From an uncultured Eubacteriales bacterium (GTDB taxonomy: Bacteria; Bacillota; Clostridia; Oscillospirales; Acutalibacteraceae): 26,457 bases of DNA. Position 1 is the stretch's first letter; the number at the start of each line of letters is the position of its first letter. Shown here in pieces: positions 7,859 to 14,647 of the stretch. The stretch lies in NCBI GenBank assembly GCA_900316925.1, contig ONEU01000016.1:1-26457 (forward strand). Reading direction: 5' to 3'. The notes beneath the pieces were generated by a model, which was not told the origin of the DNA, did no database searches, and saw nothing but the letters and a program-made list of their open reading frames with translations. The position numbers and the translations under genes were made by a program.

Positions 7859-8113
7859 ATGTACAGAACAACTATTTTTTTGCATGACCTTTCCTCTGTC
7901 AAGCGTTTTGCAGCTATGACGGCAAAATATGACACACTGAAGATCAATCTGATTTCTGACATTTACACCATTGACGCTCATTCTGTCATCGGTATCATGA
8001 GTCTGGATATTTCCAGTCCGCTGGTGCTGGAAGTGCCTGATGTTGAGCCGCCCGCAGAGCTGTTGGAGGATCTCAGGCCCTTCCTCTACACCGAAGAACC
8101 CGCTGAGGTCTGA
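7859..8113 (+). CDS. Degenerate HPr-family protein lacking the catalytic His
   Basis: The 84-aa protein aligns by eye with HPr. Residues 38-50, IDAHSVIGIMSLD, correspond to the regulatory-serine segment of HPr (NAKSLLGVLSLG in the canonical copy at 20187-20450), so Ser42 sits where HPr has Ser46. The segment that should read GLHARPAT is replaced by DLSSVKRFAAMT, so the phosphorylatable His15 is absent. It therefore cannot carry phosphate from enzyme I to sugar permeases, but it could keep an allosteric role, as Crh does in Bacillus. The C-terminus departs from HPr and is acidic (PPAELLEDLRPFLYTEEPAEV). It has its own promoter, a G-rich ribosome binding site and a terminator. Family assignment rests on motif and length only. 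Confidence 0.72.
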   Translation: MYRTTIFLHDLSSVKRFAAMTAKYDTLKINLISDIYTIDAHSVIGIMSLDISSPLVLEVPDVEPPAELLEDLRPFLYTEEPAEV

Positions 8114-8128
8114 TTCGTTTGCTTACAG

Positions 8129-8167
8129 AGCAGACACGGTTTTCCGCCGTGCCTGCTTTATTTTTTT
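8129..8167 (+). terminator. Terminator of HPr-like gene
   Basis: AGCAGACACGG (8129-8139) pairs with CCGTGCCTGCT (8147-8157) with one internal mismatch, followed by TTATTTTTTT. Confidence 0.88.
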
Positions 8168-8183
8168 GCCCGGACCTGTCAGA

Positions 8184-10094
8184 TCATTCGTTCTCGGAGA
8201 GCCACAGACTCAGTTCCTCCCACTCCTCATACATACTGTCCAACTGCCGCTGCTCCTGTTCCAGGCGGTTGGTCAATTCGAGTGTTTTTTCGTAATCGGC
8301 AGCATTTTCCGGTGCATTCAGTTCATCATTCAGGTCGGAAAGAAGGGTCTCCTGGTCGGCGATCTCCTGCTCCAGGCGCACAACCCGGGCTTTATGCTTA
8401 CGGCGCTGTGCATCCCGTTCCTTCTTGTTTTTATACTCCGTCTGTTTTTCCGTCGGCTCTGTTTCTTTCACCGGCTTGGGACGGAACGGCTCAAACTTCT
8501 GCAAAAAGCTCTCGTAATTTCCCTCAAATTCCTCCACACCCTCCGGCGTGAGGTATAAAATCTTATCTGCCAGACTGTTGATGAGGTAACGGTCATGGGA
8601 TACGACCAACAGCGTTCCCTCATACTCTTCCAATGCGGTCTGCAAAGCCTCACAGGAATTGATATCCAGGTGGTTCGTCGGCTCGTCCAGCAGCAGCAGG
8701 TTGGCCTTTGACAGCATCAGCTCTGTCAGAAGCACCTTTGCTCGTTCACCGCCGCTCAGATCGGACAGCTCCTTGAAGACATCATCATTTTTGAACAGCA
8801 GACGGGCAAGGGTACTTCTGATCTCCGTATTGGTCATGGACGGAAAATGATCGGCAATCTCATCAAACACCGTCTTTGTACTGTCCATCCCCCGCTGGAT
8901 CTGGTCATAATACCCGGTCCTGACACCCACGCCGTACCGGATACGACCGCTCCGGGCAGTGTATTCCCCCAACAGGGTCTTGATCAGGGAGGTCTTGCCG
9001 CAGCCGTTCGGTCCCAGCAGGAACACCTTCTCTCCCCGATGGAGCTCCAGGGATACATTCTCGAAGATCTGACTGTCGCCAAAGCTCAGGGAAAGGTCCT
9101 GTACCTCCAGTACATCCTCACCGCTCTGCTCGTTGACAGAGAGCTTCAGCGTCATGGCTCTGGGAGATGCGTCCGGCTTTTCCAATCCCTTGGTGAGCTT
9201 ATCCACCACCTTCTGCTTACTCTCCGCGGTTTTGATGTTTTTTTCACGGTTCCAGCGGCGCTGCTGCTCGATGATCCCCTCCAGACGGTTGATCTCCTTC
9301 ACGGTATTGTCATACACCCGCTGGGCAGTGAGCCTGCGCTCGTCACGCTGGGGCAGATAAGCGGAATAATTCCCCTTATAGGCAGTCATTTTTTTGTTTT
9401 CCAATTCAAAGGTACGGTTGGTCACCTGATCCAGAAAGTAGCGGTCATGGGAGATGACGATATAGGCGCACCCGGAATTGATGAGATACTCCTCCAGCCA
9501 TTCAACGGAGTGGGTATCCAGATGGTTCGTCGGCTCGTCGAGCAGCAAAAAGTCAGCACCGCCCAGCAGGAGCTTTGCCAGTTGGAGCTTAGCCCGCTGT
9601 CCGCCGCTGAGTGCCCCCACCGGGAGCTGCATCTGTTCATCGTCAAAGCCCAGTCCAAGCAAGGCAGAACGTGCTCTTGCCCGATAGGTGAGTCCGTCCC
9701 GGCGGGTAAATTCATCGTGCAGAAAAGCCTGCCGTTCCACCAGACGGTCGAGGTCGCCGCTGCCGGTGCTGATCTGATAATGGAGCTGTTCCAGTTCCGT
9801 TTCGTAAGCCATCAGGTCAGCAAACACCGTGAGCACCTCATCATAAGCTGAAACATCCGGATTACGGCAGACGTGCTGTTCCATATAGCCGACCGTCGTA
9901 TCCTTATGCAGTACGATCGTCCCGTCAGTCTGTGTCAGTTCACCTGTCAGGAGCTTGAACAAAGTCGTTTTTCCGCAGCCGTTCACACCGATCAATCCGA
10001 TCCGGTCTTCCTTCTGCACCTCAAAATTCATATTATCAAAGAGCCTCTGCTCTCCGAAATCCATTGCCAGTCCGCTCACTGTTACGATTGCCAT
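8184..10094 (-). CDS. ABC-F family ATPase
   Basis: The 636-aa soluble protein has two ABC ATPase domains and no membrane segments, so it belongs to the ABC-F class that acts on ribosomes rather than in transport. Domain 1 has Walker A GVNGCGKTT, signature LSGGQRAKL and LLLDEPTNHLD. Domain 2 has GPNGCGKTS, LSGGERAKV and LLLDEPTNHLD. An inter-domain linker rich in charged residues (around NRLEGIIEQQRRWNREKNI) matches the P-site tRNA interaction motif region. A C-terminal coiled coil of about 90 residues, with a Lys/Arg-rich start, resembles YheS/Uup-type members. Whether it confers antibiotic protection or is a housekeeping factor cannot be told. I chose the ATG at 10094; a GTG three codons earlier is possible. 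Confidence 0.92.
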   Translation of the reverse strand: MAIVTVSGLAMDFGEQRLFDNMNFEVQKEDRIGLIGVNGCGKTTLFKLLTGELTQTDGTIVLHKDTTVGYMEQHVCRNPDVSAYDEVLTVFADLMAYETELEQLHYQISTGSGDLDRLVERQAFLHDEFTRRDGLTYRARARSALLGLGFDDEQMQLPVGALSGGQRAKLQLAKLLLGGADFLLLDEPTNHLDTHSVEWLEEYLINSGCAYIVISHDRYFLDQVTNRTFELENKKMTAYKGNYSAYLPQRDERRLTAQRVYDNTVKEINRLEGIIEQQRRWNREKNIKTAESKQKVVDKLTKGLEKPDASPRAMTLKLSVNEQSGEDVLEVQDLSLSFGDSQIFENVSLELHRGEKVFLLGPNGCGKTSLIKTLLGEYTARSGRIRYGVGVRTGYYDQIQRGMDSTKTVFDEIADHFPSMTNTEIRSTLARLLFKNDDVFKELSDLSGGERAKVLLTELMLSKANLLLLDEPTNHLDINSCEALQTALEEYEGTLLVVSHDRYLINSLADKILYLTPEGVEEFEGNYESFLQKFEPFRPKPVKETEPTEKQTEYKNKKERDAQRRKHKARVVRLEQEIADQETLLSDLNDELNAPENAADYEKTLELTNRLEQEQRQLDSMYEEWEELSLWLSENE

Positions 10095-10172
10095 TTTTTT
10101 CACCGTCTTTTTTTATTCTTCCCTTATCATAACATACTTTTTCATATAAATCAATTGCACCCCGGCAAGCTG

Positions 10173-10368
10173 CACGGAAATCAATTTTGACCTGCCACTT
10201 CCCGGGGAAACCCTTTTTCTGGCGAAAAAAAGGTTTTCCCCGAACCCCTTTCCAAAATTCGCTGAGGGAGAGACCCTGCAGCAATCGATAAACACTAACT
10301 TCTCATCGTTGTTGACCAACGATTTGCAGGGACATTCAGGCAAGGATTTTTAAAAATTGATTTCCGTG
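10173..10368 (+). mobile_element. MITE-like element, copy 1 (with 9-bp target duplication)
   Basis: A 196-bp non-coding element begins CACGGAAATCAATTTT and ends with its exact inverse, AAAATTGATTTCCGTG. The nonamer GGCAAGCTG lies immediately outside both ends (10164-10172 and 10369-10377), the signature of a target-site duplication. Inside is a long hairpin (10203-10242) and a second stem, ATCGTTG/CAACGAT, around 10301-10326. Two relatives occur at 17671-17864 and 24837-25032 in the same orientation. It has no ORF of its own. It sits between the divergent ABC-F and kinase genes. The rest of 10104-10582 is AT-rich; a TATAAT at 10526-10531 may be the kinase -10 box. Confidence 0.82.
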
Positions 10369-10582
10369 GGCAAGCTGCCGACGGCACCGGTTTGTCAGGA
10401 ATCGACTTAATATTTGTCGAAAACGATAGTTTTTTCAATTTCGGATTGTGCATCTTGTATATTTTAACAAAAAGGAATACAAAAATTCAAACAAATTACA
10501 TCTATATTTTTTTTATCCGGCGGAGTATAATAAGTAACGGACAGTGTATTCATATCATGCTTTCCGAAAGGAGTACCGAAAT

Positions 10583-11326
10583 ATGGAAGTTATCAGCAAA
10601 AGAAAAGAAAAAACCATCTATCGTGACGGGGATAATGCCGTGAAGGTGTTTTCTAAGAAATTCCCCAAATCAGATATACTTAACGAAGCACTCAACCAGT
10701 CCAGAGTGGAGGAGACCGGTCTGCCCATCCCGGCTTTGAAGGCTGTTTCTGTTGTGGACGGCGAATGGGCTATCACTATGGAATATGTGGAAGGCAAGAC
10801 ATTGGCTGAGATCATGGCCGAGGATCCTGCCAATATCGATCAGTATATGGAGCAGTTTATTGACCTGCAGCTCCTGGTACAGAGCAAGAAGTGTCCCCTG
10901 CTCAACAAACTCAAGGATAAGATGAACCGCAAGATCTCCAGCCTGCACAATCAGCTCGATGCCACCATCCGCTATGAGCTGCACACCAGACTGGAAAGTA
11001 TGCCTAAGCACAACAAGGTCTGCCACGGCGACTTCAACCCCAGCAACATTATTATCGACCCGGAGGGCAAGGCTCATATCATTGACTGGTCCCACGTTAC
11101 ACAGGGAAACGGTGCTGCCGATGCCGCAAGAACCTACCTGCTCTTTGCGCTCAAGGACAAGGCTCTTGCCGACAAATATATGAATATGTTCTGCAAGAAG
11201 ACCGATACCGCTAAACAGTATGTTCAGCAGTGGCTGCCCATTGTTGCCGCTTCTCAGCTGGTCAAACGTATCCCCGGTGAAGAGGACTTCCTCAAGAGCT
11301 GGGTGGATGTGGTGGACTATTCATAA
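10583..11326 (+). CDS. APH/choline-kinase-fold phosphotransferase
   Basis: The 247-aa product has the small-molecule kinase fold. A short N-lobe with GDNAVKVFSKKF supplies the ATP-binding Lys, followed by an EYVEGKTLAEIM hinge. The catalytic loop is VCHGDFNPSNIII (HGDxxxxN), followed by HIIDWSHVTQG, which carries the Mg-binding Asp in the DFG-like position. The nearest broad families are aminoglycoside phosphotransferases, choline/homoserine kinases and fructosamine kinases. Nothing in the sequence or the neighbourhood names a substrate, and resistance should not be assumed. The start at 10583 follows AAAGGAG at 9 bases. It appears monocistronic, with a terminator at 11360-11392. Confidence 0.85.
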   Translation: MEVISKRKEKTIYRDGDNAVKVFSKKFPKSDILNEALNQSRVEETGLPIPALKAVSVVDGEWAITMEYVEGKTLAEIMAEDPANIDQYMEQFIDLQLLVQSKKCPLLNKLKDKMNRKISSLHNQLDATIRYELHTRLESMPKHNKVCHGDFNPSNIIIDPEGKAHIIDWSHVTQGNGAADAARTYLLFALKDKALADKYMNMFCKKTDTAKQYVQQWLPIVAASQLVKRIPGEEDFLKSWVDVVDYS

Positions 11327-11359
11327 GTTCCCCCTGCACCTTTCTGTATTGCAATGCTT

Positions 11360-11392
11360 ACTGCCGTGTGCCTGTCATGCGGCAGTTTTTTT
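11360..11392 (+). terminator. Terminator after kinase gene
   Basis: ACTGCCG (11360-11366) pairs with CGGCAGT (11380-11386) and runs into seven T residues. Confidence 0.85.
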
Positions 11393-11523
11393 GCGGTAAA
11401 ACGCAAAACGTCATTACCCCATCCCGCGGAAACACACACAGATGCGGTCAACCGGGGCACTTTGTCTGAAATTCCGAAAATACGGCCGTGAATCCCCTCT
11501 CTGCTTTGGTCAGTTTTTTCCTC

Positions 11524-11552
11524 TTTACAAATCCAAACAAATGTGCTATACT
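11524..11552 (+). promoter_or_regulatory. Sigma-A promoter of the polymerase cassette
   Basis: TTTACA (11524-11529) and TATACT (11547-11552) with a 17-bp spacer, 44 bases before the first start codon. A LexA-like site lies just downstream. Confidence 0.75.
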
Positions 11553-11559
11553 CTTGATA

Positions 11560-11571
11560 GAACAAATATTC
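11560..11571 (+). promoter_or_regulatory. Candidate LexA (SOS) operator
   Basis: GAACAAATATTC matches the Firmicute SOS box core GAAC-N4-GTTC in 7 of 8 fixed positions. It lies 7 bases after the -10 box, so a bound repressor would block transcription. The downstream genes form a translesion polymerase cassette, typical LexA targets, which supports the call. Confidence 0.55.
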
Positions 11572-11596
11572 GATTGATAGAGAGGAGGCCGCTGCT

Positions 11597-11881
11597 ATGA
11601 AACAGAGTGCAGAGCGCGTGTATGTGAAAGTCAATATTGACTTTGATGCCACCGGTTATATGCTCCCGCGCACCATCATCTGGAATGACGGACGTGTTTT
11701 CAAGATCGACGCTGTGAAGGATTTCCGTCCGGCTTCTTCCCTGGAACGCGGCCGCAGCGGTGACTGTTATACGGTAGTCATTCATGGCGAGGAAAGACAC
11801 CTCTTTTTTGAACGGGCAGGCGAGTTGTTTGCCTCACGCTTCGGCAGATGGTTCGTTGAATGTCCGGCGAAGGGGTGCTGA
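11597..11881 (+). CDS. Small conserved protein linked to Y-family polymerase
   Basis: The 94-aa protein starts at the ATG at 11597 with an AGAGGAGG site. It contains YVKVNIDFDATGYMLPRTI, WNDGRVFKIDAVKDFRPAS and a C-terminal HLFFERAGELFASRFGRWFVE, suggesting a compact beta-rich fold with a basic, aromatic surface. I recall similar small proteins next to UmuC-like polymerases in clostridia, but no function is established to my knowledge. It is the first gene of the cassette behind a LexA-like box, with the polymerase starting 152 bases later. A role in nucleic-acid binding or polymerase regulation is inference. Confidence 0.8.
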   Translation: MKQSAERVYVKVNIDFDATGYMLPRTIIWNDGRVFKIDAVKDFRPASSLERGRSGDCYTVVIHGEERHLFFERAGELFASRFGRWFVECPAKGC

Positions 11882-11933
11882 CCGGCACACATATCGGTTT
11901 ATTTTATAATGTGAGCGGTTTTAGGAAAGGGGC

Positions 11934-11975
11934 TTGGGGAATAACCCTTTTTCCGCCGGAAAAGGGTTTTCCCAA
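11934..11975 (+). repeat. Long hairpin between small gene and polymerase gene
   Basis: TTGGGGAATAACCCTTTTTC pairs with GAAAAGGGTTTTCCCAA with small bulges around a CCGCCG apex. There is no T-tract on the plus strand, so it is a poor terminator in that direction. Its arms resemble the internal hairpin of the MITE-like elements (GGGGAAAACC...GGTTTTCCCC), but the terminal repeats of those elements are absent here. Confidence 0.6.
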
Positions 11976-12033
11976 AAAACTTTCCCCACACGATACATCT
12001 GTGGTTCCAGAAGAACGGAAAGGAGCGGCGGTG

Positions 12034-13605
12034 ATGGAACATCTGTATGCGGCGATCGACCTCAAGAGCTTTTATGCCAGCGTGGAATGTGTGGAACGTC
12101 AGTTGGACCCGCTGACAACCAATCTGGTGGTGGCGGATTCCTCACGCACGGAAAAAACCATCTGTCTGGCGGTCTCCCCCTCCCTGAAGGCACACGGGAT
12201 TGCCGGCCGGGCGCGGTTATTCGAGGTGATCCAGCGGGTGAAGGAGGTCAACGACCGCCGTTTTGCCGATGCCCGCGAAAAAGGACTTCTCCCCCGTGAC
12301 CAGGATGGCGGCTGCCGCTTTGCATCCGCTTCCTTTCATGCGCCGTCTCTGGAGGCGGACGCTTCTCTGGAGCTTTCCTATATCATTGCTCCCCCGAGGA
12401 TGAAGCTGTATGAGACTTACAGCACCCGGATCTACGGTATTTACCTCAAATATATCGCGCCGGAGGATATTCATGTGTACTCCATCGACGAGGTGTTCAT
12501 TGACCTGACACGCTATCTGGATACCTACCGCATGACGGCACACGAGCTGACAATGGCCATGATCCGTGAGGTACTCTATACAACGGGGATCACTGCAACG
12601 GCCGGTATCGGTACGAATCTGTATCTGGCGAAGATCGCAATGGATATCGTGGCAAAGAAGATGCCTGCCGACAAGGACGGTGTGCGTGTGGCGGAACTGG
12701 ATGAACGGCGCTATCGGGAACTGCTGTGGTGCCATCGTCCCATCACCGATTTCTGGCGGGTAGGCTATGGCTATCGGCGGCGTCTGGAGGCGCTGGGACT
12801 GGAAACGATGGGAGATATTGCCAGGGCGTCGCTGTCACCCGTCAAGGAGGCCATGCTGTACAAGAGCTTTGGCATCAATGCCGAACTGCTGATCGACCAC
12901 GCCTGGGGATATGAACCCACCACCATCGAACAGATCAAAGCCTACCGCCCCGTCACCAATTCACTCTCGTCGGGACAGGTGCTGAAAGAGCCCTACACCT
13001 ATGAAAAGGGCAGACTGATCGTGCGGGAAATGACGGAGCTGCTGGCACAGAAGCTGGTACGCAAGGAGGTTGTCACCAAGCAGATGGTGCTGACCATCGG
13101 CTACGACCGGGAAAGCCTGGTACCGTCCGGCAGCACAGGACAGCGTGTCTATACCGTTGCTACCACCGGCAAGCTCTACCAGGGGAAAGTGGTATCCGAC
13201 CCCTATGGGCGGCCTGTTCCCCGTCACGCCCACGGTACGGTGGGGCTGGAGCGCTACACCAATTCCGTAAAACGCATTACGGCCGCTGTGACGGAGCTGT
13301 TTGAACGGATCACCGAAGAGTCCTTGCTCATCCGGAGAGTGACCATTGCTGCCTGCGGTCTGATCCCGGAAACGGAGGTCCCGGAGGAACGCCCGGAGCA
13401 GCTCGATTTCTTCACCGACTACGCCGCCAGGGAACGGAAGCGCCAGGAGGAAAAACGCATGGAAGAAAAAGAGCGGGAGCTTCTCAAGGCGGTGCTGCAC
13501 CTGCAGGATAAATACGGAAAAAATGCCGTCCTCAAAGGCATGAACCTGTTGGAGGGCGGCACAACCATCGAACGCAACGGTCAGGTAGGAGGTCACAAGG
13601 CATGA
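12034..13605 (+). CDS. Y-family DNA polymerase (UmuC/DinB-like)
   Basis: The 523-aa product is a translesion DNA polymerase of the UmuC/ImpB family. The N-terminal YAAIDLKSFYASVECVER holds the first metal-binding Asp, and YSIDEVFIDLTRYL is the second catalytic motif (SIDE). It continues with the TATAGIGTNLYLAKIAMDIV palm segment, an HhH-like thumb, and a little-finger region. The last ~80 residues are charged, with a likely coiled coil. I chose the ATG at 12034, 8 bases after AAAGGAG; the frame is open upstream to 11860 through a hairpin, but no signal supports that. The stop overlaps the YolD-like gene in ATGA. The LexA-like site upstream suggests damage induction. Confidence 0.93.
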   Translation: MEHLYAAIDLKSFYASVECVERQLDPLTTNLVVADSSRTEKTICLAVSPSLKAHGIAGRARLFEVIQRVKEVNDRRFADAREKGLLPRDQDGGCRFASASFHAPSLEADASLELSYIIAPPRMKLYETYSTRIYGIYLKYIAPEDIHVYSIDEVFIDLTRYLDTYRMTAHELTMAMIREVLYTTGITATAGIGTNLYLAKIAMDIVAKKMPADKDGVRVAELDERRYRELLWCHRPITDFWRVGYGYRRRLEALGLETMGDIARASLSPVKEAMLYKSFGINAELLIDHAWGYEPTTIEQIKAYRPVTNSLSSGQVLKEPYTYEKGRLIVREMTELLAQKLVRKEVVTKQMVLTIGYDRESLVPSGSTGQRVYTVATTGKLYQGKVVSDPYGRPVPRHAHGTVGLERYTNSVKRITAAVTELFERITEESLLIRRVTIAACGLIPETEVPEERPEQLDFFTDYAARERKRQEEKRMEEKERELLKAVLHLQDKYGKNAVLKGMNLLEGGTTIERNGQVGGHKA

Positions 13606-14084
13606 CAGAAGAACAGGACGCCAGAAAGCTATATGCCGATATCATTGATCTGCCCCGTCCGGTGAACAAAAGGAGAAAGCACATCCCGCCGGCAGAACGT
13701 GCAGCCCAGTTTGCCCCTTTTGCGGCACTGTCAGGCTATGACGAGATGGTGCAGGAGGAAGCAAGGCTGACAGAGGGCAAGACCGATCTGTCGGAATATG
13801 AGCTGGAGGAGCTGAACCGCACACTCCAAGCGCTTCTGGAACGGCTGCGGGACGGGGAACATCCCTTTGTTTCGGTCAGCTATTTCCTGCCGGACAGCCG
13901 GAAAGCCGGCGGCAGCTATCGGACCGTCAGCGGACGTGTCAGGGAGATAGATCCCGCAGGACAAAGACTGCTGCTCTTCGGTTCGGAACGGATTGAAGAC
14001 AGACGTGTCCCGCCCATCGAAATCCCGTTCCGGGAGCTGCTGGTACTCAACGAGGAAGCAGCGCCGTTTTCCACAGCCGAATAG
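13602..14084 (+). CDS. YolD-like family protein
   Basis: The 160-aa protein has the YolD-like core: a basic IPPAERAAQFAPFAALSGYDEMV segment near residues 30-52, then a helical Glu-rich stretch, then a beta region (YRTVSGRVREIDPAGQRLLL, IPFRELLVL). YolD-like proteins are typically encoded beside Y-family polymerases and are thought to be functional partners of them. The gene overlaps the polymerase stop by 4 bases (ATGA), implying coupled translation. A bidirectional terminator follows. Confidence 0.88.
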   Translation: MTEEQDARKLYADIIDLPRPVNKRRKHIPPAERAAQFAPFAALSGYDEMVQEEARLTEGKTDLSEYELEELNRTLQALLERLRDGEHPFVSVSYFLPDSRKAGGSYRTVSGRVREIDPAGQRLLLFGSERIEDRRVPPIEIPFRELLVLNEEAAPFSTAE

Positions 14085-14089
14085 CCGAA

Positions 14090-14126
14090 AAAAGGAGCTG
14101 CCGCCACATCTGACGGAGCTCCTTTT
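14090..14126. terminator. Bidirectional terminator, YolD-like / STAS genes
   Basis: AAAAGGAGCT (14090-14099) pairs with AGCTCCTTTT (14117-14126), with an inner CCG/CGG pairing. The A-rich and T-rich flanks allow use by both convergent genes. Confidence 0.8.
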
Positions 14127-14134
14127 CTGACGGA

Positions 14135-14425
14135 TCATGCTTCGATATTGAAGCGTTTTTCAAAACCGGTGAGCTTGAAGATATCCATGACCTCAGGGGA
14201 TACGTTGCGGATCTTCAGGCTGTTCATCTTCTTGTGGATAGCCACAATCACTCTCAGACCGGCAGATGAAATGTACTCCAGCTTCTCCAGATTCAGGACA
14301 ACTTCCGTTACTTCGCTGCCAAGCTCGTCGATCTCTGCCTCCAGCTCAGGTGCCGTCTGCGTATCGAGCCAGCCTTCCGGAATGATTTCCGCCACATTAC
14401 CATTCACGGTCTTTTCAATGGTCAT
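14135..14425 (-). CDS. STAS-domain anti-sigma factor antagonist
   Basis: The 96-aa protein is a single STAS domain of the SpoIIAA/RsbV type. These bind an anti-sigma kinase and free its sigma factor unless phosphorylated on a conserved Ser. The phospho-acceptor loop is EYISSAGLRVIVAIHKKM near residue 55. The N-terminus (MTIEKTVNGNVAEIIPEGWLDTQTAPELE) is the usual beta-hairpin and first helix. Start at 14425 with AAGGAGA upstream. No kinase or sigma gene is adjacent on this strand, so it is an orphan; the partner cannot be inferred. A TATAAT lies at 14478-14473 on the minus strand in an extended -10 context (AAAGATGTGTTATAAT), without a convincing -35 box. Confidence 0.9.
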   Translation of the reverse strand: MTIEKTVNGNVAEIIPEGWLDTQTAPELEAEIDELGSEVTEVVLNLEKLEYISSAGLRVIVAIHKKMNSLKIRNVSPEVMDIFKLTGFEKRFNIEA

Positions 14426-14561
14426 AATGATCGTCTCCTTTTAAAAAAACATTTGCTCTGATGATACCCCCATTATAACACATCTTTGGCACCGATAAAA
14501 TACTATTTCAAAAAAAAGTCTTATTTTTCAAAAAAAGGCTGCAACTATCCCATATTGTAAA

Positions 14562-14590
14562 TAGACAAGCAAAAAGCATTATGCTATAAT
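14562..14590 (+). promoter_or_regulatory. Sigma-A promoter of LRR/three-Tyr protein gene
   Basis: TAGACA (14562-14567) and TATAAT (14585-14590) with a 17-bp spacer; AAGGAGG precedes the ATG at 14648. Confidence 0.78.
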
Positions 14591-14647
14591 GTAAAAGATA
14601 AGGAAAGAAAAACTTCACTCATCCCTACAAGCACCAAGGAGGACAAT

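Noticed and set aside
10415..10421. TGTCGAA resembling a Spo0A box
   Set aside because: Seven bases in an AT-rich region are too few, and no other sporulation gene is nearby.
10583..11326. Antibiotic-resistance aminoglycoside kinase
   Set aside because: The fold matches APH-type kinases generally, but no substrate-specific feature is visible; many such proteins are metabolic kinases.
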